Source: Limnoperna fortunei (taxonomy: Eukaryota; Mollusca; Bivalvia; Mytilida; Modiolidae). From it: DNA of 64,000 bases. Positions 57,101 to 64,000 of this stretch are shown piece by piece. Below the pieces are notes generated by a model. That model was given only the letters and a program-made list of their open reading frames with translations, searched no databases and was not told where the DNA came from. The translations under genes and the position numbers were made by a program. The DNA lies in the NCBI GenBank assembly GCA_944474755.1, contig OX104123.1:64721898-64785897 (forward strand), read 5' to 3'. The stretch's first letter is position 1. Each line of letters opens with the position of its first letter.

Positions 57101-57732
57101 GATGGGAGAAACTTTCGGACAGGAGGGAAAAACATCGATTAATGGTTTTATATAAGATTATCAACCAACAAACGCCAGAATATTTAAGAAATCTAGTTCC
57201 AAACTCAGTGGCGTCTGTACATGGCCATTTCACTCGACAATCAAATAATATATCTGAAATACGCACTAGAAGTAACCTCTATTCGGACTACTTTCTACCG
57301 TCCACGATAAAACTCTGGAACAAGCTCCCACCTGACATTCGAAATTCTACGTCTATTCATATTTTTAAAAACAATTTAAAAAATCAAGGTAATACGTTAC
57401 CTCCAGAATATTATTATGCCGGCTCTAGACAAGGTCAAATATTCCACTCTAGATTACGCATGAACTGTTCTTCTCTAAACGAACACCTTTTCTCACGTAA
57501 TCTAATCGAATCACCCAACTGTGTATGTGGACACACTGAGTCAACTACTCATTACTTACTTTACTGCCATATATACACAAACATTAGAGACAATACCATT
57601 TTCACTATTAACTGCAATGTACCTGTTGATGTAAACCTTTTACTGTTTGGGTCAGATAGCCTAACGCTTGAACAAAATACAGATATATTTATCAAAACTC
57701 AAAACTTCATCATAGCAAGTAAACGATTCTAA
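54175..57732 (+). CDS. CR1-group LINE ORF2: 2A-like peptide, endonuclease, reverse transcriptase
   Basis: 1185 codons without a stop. Residues 84-107 are hydrophobic and lead into GIETNPGP (109-116), a near-canonical 2A ribosome-skipping motif; skipping would fall between Gly115 and Pro116. Endonuclease, about 143-352: LNIQSL, FTETWLN (172-178), GDFND (282-286), LIDLIIT, and QDHIRYHCP in place of SDHxP. RT, about 575-860: NYRPISLLS, FCDISKAFD (Asp716), GVPQGSILGPLLF and FADD (802-805), all catalytic Asp kept. The C-terminal knuckle CVCGHTESTTHYLLYC lies near 1120. The ATG at 54175 is used because the frame upstream is closed by TAA. The protein nicks DNA and reverse-transcribes LINE RNA; it may still be active. 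Confidence 0.88.
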   Translation: MGICVEQYRLRVGTFVSTQKHSLKHGLSAFDLYLVYLFMFSQNKRFAFSIMFLLWLVHNEKFFANCINNHVHRNCHLSSNGTVSRIVCCTIINICFILLIIQILLVISGIETNPGPSEDEDRSSSLTDISHVSSLYETFSTSLSFLHLNIQSLVPKLGLITAEYEDFEMLSFTETWLNDTISNESIEIPNYQKPFRRDRGFNRKGGGVIVYVKHCIHAVRRFDLEQDDLEVIWLELKIKNKKVLYGTYYIPPGGTVNIWSRVENSIDNIVNLVDCDSVIITGDFNDNQLLTNSKIKNICIKYSLKQLVEEPTNFTENSSSLIDLIITNDPNFVPYVGVGPPLQDHIRYHCPTVGFINSPKTNKKTLRRKIWLYEQGDFDRYRGMLAETDWDTITNSNDIDGVVDEITCRILCVAETCIPNRFVTVRKSDPDWLTNNIRKAIRKKNRVHRKAKRFNRPTDWIKFRSIRNKVTSQVRQAKEKYTKNLISKLLSDNRLSKSWWTVCKKISGIKPSHSEIPPLLINDNIVSDDSEKAEWFNNFFVSQTQLDDSSVSLPDLSDHSGHILSEVVLSDNEVRDVLTILNINKASGPDLVNPRLLKEGAQVLNTPLTKLFNLSLSSSYFPVKWKGANVTPVFKSGSYCEIKNYRPISLLSIISKCMERCVYKHIHNFLLQNKVITPIQSGFTKGDSATNQLIDISNDIGKALDDGKEIRVVFCDISKAFDRVWHKGLLFKLHNYGISGKLLAWLKNYLSGRVQRVVLNGECSEWKTIGAGVPQGSILGPLLFLIFINNIVIDLGACIKLFADDTSIYIIVDTPENAASVLNRDLDLINKWSQKWLVKFNPQKTETMTISRKSVKPVHPPLLMNNHILQEVTNHKHLGLYFSNNGSWNSHIDYIVKKAYERINFLRKVRFILDRFTLEKMYLSFIRPLLEYGDVIWNISTQYLVDKVENVQIEAMRIVTGGTKLTSIQKLYTETGWEKLSDRREKHRLMVLYKIINQQTPEYLRNLVPNSVASVHGHFTRQSNNISEIRTRSNLYSDYFLPSTIKLWNKLPPDIRNSTSIHIFKNNLKNQGNTLPPEYYYAGSRQGQIFHSRLRMNCSSLNEHLFSRNLIESPNCVCGHTESTTHYLLYCHIYTNIRDNTIFTINCNVPVDVNLLLFGSDSLTLEQNTDIFIKTQNFIIASKRF
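54499..54522 (+). other. 2A-like ribosome-skipping site
   Basis: Encodes GIETNPGP in ORF2 (residues 109-116), directly after a hydrophobic segment. The established consensus is D/G-V/I-E-x-N-P-G-P. Activity here is inferred, not shown. Confidence 0.65.
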
Positions 57733-58030
57733 GCAATATCTTATTTTTTCTTGCATTTCATCATTACTTTACAGTTTTTTTTTATTATATATATATTTGT
57801 GTTGTTTCTGTTATTCCTCAGTTATATATTGTCAAACAAGGGTTAATTTATATAAACATATTTCCTTCATGTAGCATGTTTACTAATCCTAATATGTAGT
57901 ACTCTTTCAACAATTAGGAAACGGACCTGATATAAGCTTTCATTAGCTTGTTTCCGAATCCTTTGCGTTTTATGTTTATGTCTGCTTGTAACATTGTATG
58001 ATATTATTGAAATAAATATGTTTAAACTAA

Positions 58031-58519
58031 CATCATGATTTGAAAAGATTAAGAGAATGTTTCGCTGGTGGTAATGATTTATAATAAATTGCTAAACATA
58101 CGTATGAAAAGAGTAGATTTGATTGCTTTAGAAATTTTCTTTAAAAATACCAAGTTTTTTTTTCTTAAAAATTTTAATGATATGTATACCAAAGCAACTT
58201 ATAAAATCGTCAGAATAAAGGATAAAATAATTAATTACATAAATAATTTATTGCGAGTTTTTATAGATACGAAAAAAATCTGAACTGGACTAAACTTAAC
58301 TGGAATCTAATATAAACTTCTGATCTGATTCATGTACGCGTTTGTAACGCATAAATCTGTTGCATATATGTTTCCTACGATAAACGAGGATTTGTTAGAT
58401 TTATTCATATCCTCCGATTTATATGTATATATAAACATAAATAAATAAAATACAAGTCTAGATTAGTATGTAACGATACAAATGACGCAAATGACGGTGT
58501 TTCTTGTCAAAACGAAAGG
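58031..58519. other. Stretch with no recognised gene
   Basis: AT-rich with no motif. The frame at 58068-58283 is Lys/Ile-rich and likely chance. Confidence 0.4.
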
Positions 58520-59620
58520 AAAAAAAACTTTGAACCTGCAAGACTATCTAACAACTCTTCTGTTCTAGGTACTAATGCATAACTGTTCTTTTTGTCAATG
58601 TGCTAAGTTTTCTATAATCAACGCATACATTTAAACTATTTACCAACCAAAACTACATAGGACGCATATGGATTATGGGATGGTCTGATTACACCTGCGT
58701 TGAGAATTTGCGTCTAGTCTATTTTGTGTTGTACTCTATTGTTCCCTCTAAGTCTGTATCTTATTAGAAAAATATATTATGATATCAAATCTTCATCTGA
58801 TCTAAAATGGGTCGATAATCTATATTGACGTTCTCTGGCGTTTGGTTCTATCAAAACAGGTTGCAATTCACATATTATCGCATGATCGAATAGTGATAAT
58901 AGTTGATGTTACTTTAGATAAAACAAATGGAATGTTTCTGTTACACCTATAATTATAATAAAATAAAGATGGTTCCTCATCAATATTCTGTTAATTTGAA
59001 CACGCATTTGTGGCCAGTAAAATAACAGTAGCATAACGGTAAGGACGCTCTTTGTTTGTAAAACCTGAAAATTCATTTGACAAATTATTTTTAACAGTAA
59101 TTTTCTTGTTACAAGCCTTTTTGACAACTGTTGTTATTTCTAGCTAGTTGTTAATCTTTACGCGTATAACACCCTAAAGAAAACGATATTTATTCTGAAG
59201 GAATGATGTTAATTTCGTAGATGTTGCATAAAAGAAGATAGTATATTTGTACCAAGTAATAATGGAACTGTCTTACTATAATTACTGTCTTGTGATACTC
59301 GTAAAAAACATAGGAGTTTTCCTTCTACTTTTGGTAGTTGTAAATCTTTATATGACTGTTGTTCTGCAGCACACTCTATGTTTAGTAATATATTTATTGT
59401 TTAAAGAGGTAATTCATTCAAGTGTTTTAGTAATAGCTTTGACAAATAGTTGAGAGAGTTAACCCTGTATCAAGTAAAGCTGTTACTAATTGTTCATTTA
59501 AATTTAATAGACTTCAGTTTGAAATCCAGCTGCTTGTTTAACATAATTGGTTCTTATGGTGGATGCCTGAATTTTGTAGTAAACAACTAGTGATGAACAA
59601 TTTAATTGATAACATAGATT
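58520..59620 (-). pseudogene. Decayed Gypsy protease and RT relic
   Basis: Minus strand, several frames. Near 59480-59430 a retropepsin site reads LVTALLDTGLTLSTI, with VPLLLGTNILSS near 59270. Near 58710-58640 the RT start reads ILNAGVIRPSHNPYASYVVLV, and near 58590-58530 KKNSYALVPRTEELLDSLAGSKFF. No LTRs were found. It is unrelated in detail to the Gypsy element at 12.7-26.5 kb and much older. Confidence 0.65.
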
Positions 59621-60229
59621 AATTACCAAGTGCATAGCAAAGTTTACCAGATGCATAAATGATAGATTCTTAGATTTCTTGAAGTTTAAATCTTAACAAA
59701 TAGATCGCAAAGGGCACAAATTTAGACCGCCACTGAAATAAAATATATGTAACTAGAAAGACGAATTTTTTTAACCCGTGGTATTGATTCTGTTGTTTAC
59801 TTTTATAATTGCAATATAAGGAACACAACTGTAGGTTCATATGACAGGATTTTCACCAGAAATGTCTAGTAGGTCCTACGAATTTTGTTTTCACTGTGAT
59901 CTACTATGACCTTAAAAAAGAACTAAAGTTACGCTTTCAATGATTACAAATTTACCTCGTAATAAATGCCCTCTAATTTAATAGTTGCCAGTTGGGTATT
60001 GTACCCCTCACGGGTTTCCTTGCACCGGAAATAAATGTTTAAATGTAAAGGAGGACCGTATGCGGTACAAATTTGAGGAAGTAATTAATCGTTAATTGAT
60101 AATTATTCAAAGTAATAATCGATATAAAAAATAAATATTTTGTATGTGCAACATTAACTGCATGTAAACTTATATGGGTTAATACTGCACTATTTCTCCG
60201 TGTTTTGTGATGCGCGCTTAAAAAAAGGG
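59621..60229. other. Stretch with no recognised gene
   Basis: May contain more of the old minus-strand Gypsy element, but no motif is readable. Confidence 0.35.
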
Positions 60230-60362
60230 GCGGTCTAAAAAAGCCTTGTGTAGCGGCTACAAAGAGCCATTTACAAAAGGGGTCTTTATCGTGCAAGGAG
60301 CGTGGCAATCTATAAACACGTTATCCAATGTGGTCCGCGGTCAGGTCTCACGTTATGATGTC
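60230..60362 (-). repeat. Dispersed repeat R fragment
   Basis: On the minus strand: CCTGACCGCGGACCACATTG, ACGTGTTTATAGATTGCCAC, GCTCCTTGCACGATAAAGAC and TGTAGCCGCTACA, matching the middle of R. Both ends are missing. Confidence 0.7.
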
Positions 60363-61176
60363 CTGCCAAACCGTCCTATACGTCATCTGGGGACTTGCTT
60401 GGCAGCGATGTAGGTCGATCACTGTACACCCTGACATTATGGTCACAGAAACGCACAAGAAATTGTGTATTCAATTTTTTTTTTGTATTATGGTATGTAA
60501 CTGTACGCTTTACCTGTACACTTAAATTACATGTTAGGAAAAGCATGACCTTTTATTCAATTAAATATGTAGGGTATTTAAATATGGTTATAAACTGTGT
60601 AACGTTATGATCAATAAAATTTTAGTATGAGAAAACAATCATTACAACGGCAAAATTGTAGTTACGATTCAAATGATACAAAGTTGGGTATTTGTAATAC
60701 GAACTTTAAATAAAACTATAAAAATGTTCAAAATTAGTTACGCATAAAACATGTTTTACATATCTTTCGCGTGTTTCATGTTTATTAATATTTACATTTC
60801 ATTTCATTTAGTATGTGTTATTTTAAATCATGTTTTCTGAAATATTTTTTGTAAATATCTTAAATTCGATCTTGTACTTGACAAAACTTAATAAGAATAT
60901 TCTCACCAGTATAATTTTGCGAATCCTTACTTTCGATTTTGCTAAATAATAATACATTTTTAAGTCATAACGGACCGACCACGAATCCGGTAAAGCGAAA
61001 GTGTATTAATACTTGTAAGATATTTTCACGTATTCCAATTTTTGTATTATAGTATTAACTAATAGTGATCATTGTGTAACATTTACACTTGACGCATCTA
61101 AATTTCAAGTTACCTTTTACACTTTTAACTCAGTTTTGTCCTGTGTAATTTATCATTTCTATTATCTTTTGTTTAA
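60363..61176. other. Stretch with no recognised gene
   Basis: AT-rich, no supported feature. Confidence 0.4.
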
Positions 61177-62916
61177 CCCCGTGTGGGACCCGGGGCACAG
61201 GAGAATAGGCCCACGGCTTCCTGAGCCTCAGCCTGCAGTAAGAGTCTGCTAACAGAGGCAACACTTGCCGTGTGTTGCGACCCGTGTCGATTACAGGACG
61301 GGATTTCAGTAGGCCGGGTAAACGGTCCCAATAACTTACTGAACCCTTACTTTTTCTAGACGGGAAATCGAGTTAGCCCTGATTTCGATGAATCGGCATG
61401 TCACGTCTTGCCCTTGTTGAATCCTTATCATTTAAGCTATTACATTATTTTCCTTCAAATGGTTCCATGAAATGTATGTACCATTTGATAAACAGCTTCC
61501 TTACAGGATTTGCAAAGAAGGCGGTGGCTGAAGGGCAAAGTTTCCTCAGCTTTATAGAGGCGACATGTTTGCCGTGTGTTGCAACCCGTGATGGTGGAGG
61601 AATTGATCCTGGTGGTTGAGAGATCACTCTCTGCTGCATCCATTAGTTCGGGTCAGCGGGTTTGGTTTCAATACACCACTTTGGCCCTGACTTCAACTAG
61701 ACGGGAGGCCGGATGTTCAGTTACAAGCTGTTAAGAAGGCGGTGGCTCATGAGTCAATCGAACGGTTGTTTCGCCAGTTAATTCTGGCACGAAGCTTGCG
61801 TTCGTGAAGAAATTCATCTATTTGAGTATACCACCCTTGGAACACCTGATGCTTTCTGCTGGTGATCCGCAGACATAAAGCATCGCCACTGTTGGCACTC
61901 CGAGGCGGGTGGGTGACAAGGGTGGTGAAACATTTTTTGCATCATGGCTTCCGATGCACCTTTAATACAAACAAGCTCCAAAAAAAGAAAAAATGAAATT
62001 CCGCTTGAAGACATAGTTGATGATGAACACTGGACAAGATTTATTGTATTGACTAGTAAGGATTCTAACAAACCTTTATGTCAAATTTCTCCTTTTGTCA
62101 TAGAAAAAACCATCAAGGGTTGTGCAGGAGACGTTAAAAACGTCACTAAAATGAAATTTGGCTCTTTACTCATTGAAGTTTCTAAAAAACAGCAATCCGT
62201 AAATTTATTACAACTGCATAAAATTTTAGATTTGGAAATTACATCAAAGCCTTACAGAACATTAAATTCCTGTCAGGGTATTATTCATTACAGAGACGAT
62301 GATCTCTCTGAACTGACAGATGAAGAAATTTGCCTTGAACTGAAGCCTCAGGGTGTTACAAAAGTAAAAAGATGTATTGCAAAAAGACAAAATCAACAAA
62401 TAAAACTTAATACCTTTCTTTTAAATTTCAATACTCAATCTATCCCTAAATCAATCAAAATTGGACTGTACAATATTAAAGTCAGCGCATACATTCCAAA
62501 TCCTGTGCGCTGCTTAAAATGTCAGAAATTTGGCTACGGAAAAGGACAATGTAGAGGCTCCTTGGTATGCTTTAAATGTGCAGAGGTAGGACATGAGGGC
62601 TTTACATGCACAAATAATCCAAAATGTGCCAATTGTGGTGAAGCACACATGTCCTCATCCAAGGAGTGTGCTCACTTCAAAAAAGAAAAAGAAATTCAAA
62701 AATTAAAAACGGAAAAAAAATATCACATGCCCTGATGCACGTCGCCTCTTCAATTCAAACAATCTCTCGTCTCCTGCATCAACGTCATACGCCAGTGTTG
62801 CCAAACGCGTTCTCACTTCTGTTGAAACGCAGACCATCATCACTTGGCCCATTGACAAACAGGAACCTTCACAATTACCAGTAAAAACAACAGACAAAAT
62901 CATTCAATCTTCACGA
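61177..62916 (+). mobile_element. I/Nimb-like LINE, copy E
   Basis: Begins at the family's true 5' end (CCCCGTGTGGGACCCGGGG), has the 5' UTR and ORF1, then is cut in the ORF1 tail (...CATTCAATCTTCACGA) by the 5' end of copy F at 62917. If F is inserted into E, the rest of E should follow after F, outside the window. Confidence 0.85.
61944..62735 (+). CDS. LINE ORF1 (CCHC knuckle protein), copy E, C-terminally cut
   Basis: 263 codons from ATG 61944, the longest open ORF1 of this family here. It begins MASDAPLIQTSSKKRKNEIP and has the GCAGDVKNVTKMKFGS block and three zinc knuckles. In the first knuckle His is replaced by Tyr (CLKCQKFGYGKGQC), which should weaken zinc binding. The second (CFKCAEVGHEGFTC) and third (CANCGEAHMSSSKEC) are complete. 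A frameshift after TEKK gives an early TGA at 62733-62735; the tail continues in another frame to about 62916. Probably not functional. Confidence 0.7.
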   Translation: MASDAPLIQTSSKKRKNEIPLEDIVDDEHWTRFIVLTSKDSNKPLCQISPFVIEKTIKGCAGDVKNVTKMKFGSLLIEVSKKQQSVNLLQLHKILDLEITSKPYRTLNSCQGIIHYRDDDLSELTDEEICLELKPQGVTKVKRCIAKRQNQQIKLNTFLLNFNTQSIPKSIKIGLYNIKVSAYIPNPVRCLKCQKFGYGKGQCRGSLVCFKCAEVGHEGFTCTNNPKCANCGEAHMSSSKECAHFKKEKEIQKLKTEKKYHMP

Positions 62917-64000
62917 CCCCGTGTTGGACCCGGGGCACAGGAGAATAGGCCCACGGCTTCCTCAGCCTGCAGTAAGAGTCTGCTAACAGAGGCAACACTT
63001 GCCGTGTGTTGCGACCCGTGTCGATTACAGGACGGGATTTCAGTAGGCCGGGTAAACGGTCCCGATAACTTACTGAACCCTTACTTTTTCTAGACGGGTA
63101 ATCGAGTTAGCCCTGACTTCGATGAATCGGCATGTCACGTCTTGCCCTTTGTGAATCCTTATAATTTCAGCTACTCTATTACATTATTTTCCTTCAAACT
63201 GTTCCATGAAATGTATGTACCATTTAATAGACGGCTTCCTTACAGGATTTGCAAAGAAGGCGGTGGCTGAAGGGCAAAGCTTCCTCAGCTTTATAGAGGC
63301 GACATGTTTGCCGTGTGTTGCAACCCGTGATGGTGGAGGAAGGGATTCTGGTGGTTGAGAGATCACTCTCTGCTGCATCCATTAGTGCGGGTCGGCGGGT
63401 TTGATTTTCAATACACCACTTTGGCCCTGACTTCAACTAGACGGGAGACCGGATGGACCTGGATCGGTCAATCGGCTGGTCATACCGAGCCCATAACAAG
63501 CTTGTCGTCAGTTTTCTTATCACTTGATCATACCTTGTGAATTTCAGTTCCAAAGTTGTTTAGTTACAAGCTGTTAAGAAGGCGGTGGCTCATGGGTCAA
63601 TCGAGTAGATAGAGTTTCGAACGGTTGTTTCGCCAGTTAATTCTGGCACGAATTTGCGTTCGTGAAGAAATTCATCTATTTGAGTATACCACCCTTGGAA
63701 CACCTGATGCTTTCTGCTGGTGATCCGCAGACACAAAGCATCGCCCCTGTTGGCACTCCGAGGCGGGTGGGTGACAAGGGTGGTGAAACATTTTTTGCAT
63801 CATGGCTTCCGATGCACCTTTAATACAAACAAGTTCCAAAAAAGAAAAAATTAAATTCCGCTTGAAGACATAGTTGATGATGAACACTGGACAAGATTTA
63901 TTGTATTTATTAGTAAGGATTCTAACAAACCTTTATGTCAAATTTCTCCTTTTGTCATAGAAAAAACCATCAAGGGTTGTGCAGGAGACGTTAAAAACGT
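62917..64000 (+). mobile_element. I/Nimb-like LINE, copy F (runs off the window)
   Basis: Starts at the true 5' end (CCCCGTGTTGGACCCGGGG), same orientation as copy E. The 5' UTR is complete; ORF1 begins at ATG 63802 but is frameshifted early by missing bases near 63836-63850. The window ends inside ORF1 (GCAGGAGACGTTAAAAACGT). Confidence 0.85.
63802..64000 (+). pseudogene. LINE ORF1 start, copy F
   Basis: MASDAPLIQTSSKK, then an out-of-frame continuation. Compared with copy E, bases are missing in the A-run near 63836-63850. The codons for RFIVFISKDSNK and PFVIEKTIKGCAGDVKN are readable in the shifted frame to the window end. Confidence 0.7.

Larger units (their letters stand above)
52480..58030 (+). 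mobile_element. CR1-group LINE with intact ORF2
   Basis: About 5.5 kb: 5' UTR (start uncertain, about 52380-52480), ORF1 52592-53539, a 635-base spacer, ORF2 54175-57732 and a 3' UTR to about 58030 (AATAAATATG near 58010). The order coiled-coil ORF1, endonuclease, RT and C-terminal Cys/His knuckle, with no RNase H, fits CR1/L2/Rex1-type LINEs. It is the best preserved mobile element here. Confidence 0.8.

Overview
The window looks like repeat-rich nuclear DNA from a marine invertebrate, most likely a bivalve or other mollusc. The reasons are AT-rich intergenic sequence, spliceosomal introns with good GT..AG sites, a dispersed SINE with a tRNA-like head, (TCAA)n-tailed LINEs, and many retroelement families. 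I see no prokaryotic features. The species call is inference from repeat style.

Layout. 1-7516: two head-to-tail copies of an I/Nimb-like LINE (ORF1 with CCHC knuckles; ORF2 with endonuclease, reverse transcriptase and RNase H), the first carrying a SINE in its 3' tail. 7600-9276: a truncated CR1-type LINE whose ORF joins a 2A-like NPGP motif to a PHD finger. 9277-12666: mostly unassigned, with one short dispersed repeat and a decayed minus-strand reading frame. 12667-26531: one Ty3/Gypsy LTR element with 4-bp target duplications, split by a 5'-truncated L1/Tx1 LINE in its 5' LTR, a second L1/Tx1 LINE in gag and a MITE-like insert before the RT. It has an extra ORF after pol. 27430-28147: a Crypton/DUF3504 tyrosine-recombinase relic. 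28985-33702: DNA transposons with terminal inverted repeats, SINEs and dispersed repeats.

34415-38194, minus strand: splice-compatible exons of an unrecognised host gene, with an internally deleted LINE copy in an intron. 38579-44714, minus: a full-length but frameshifted copy of the I-like LINE with 12-bp target duplications. 46035-48969, minus: the clearest host gene, four coding exons in matching phase that encode a 307-residue protein with an N-terminal TIR domain and two C-terminal membrane segments. It is probably an innate-immune or NAD-related signalling protein; the role is inferred. 51750-52264: an inverted-repeat element. About 52480-58030: a CR1-group LINE with an intact 1185-codon ORF2 that has a near-canonical 2A peptide behind a hydrophobic stretch; its ORF1 has one in-frame stop. 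58520-59620, minus: a decayed Gypsy protease and RT relic. 61177-64000: two more I-like LINE copies, the second inserted inside the first in the same orientation.

Most open reading frames here are transposon pieces. The host genes are the TIR-membrane gene and the less certain gene at 34.4-38.2 kb. The points most worth following are the TIR/two-membrane-segment gene, the 2A peptides at the LINE ORF2 N-termini, the Gypsy third ORF with an SGNH-hydrolase-like pattern, and the 3' tail shared by the I-like LINE and a short repeat family.
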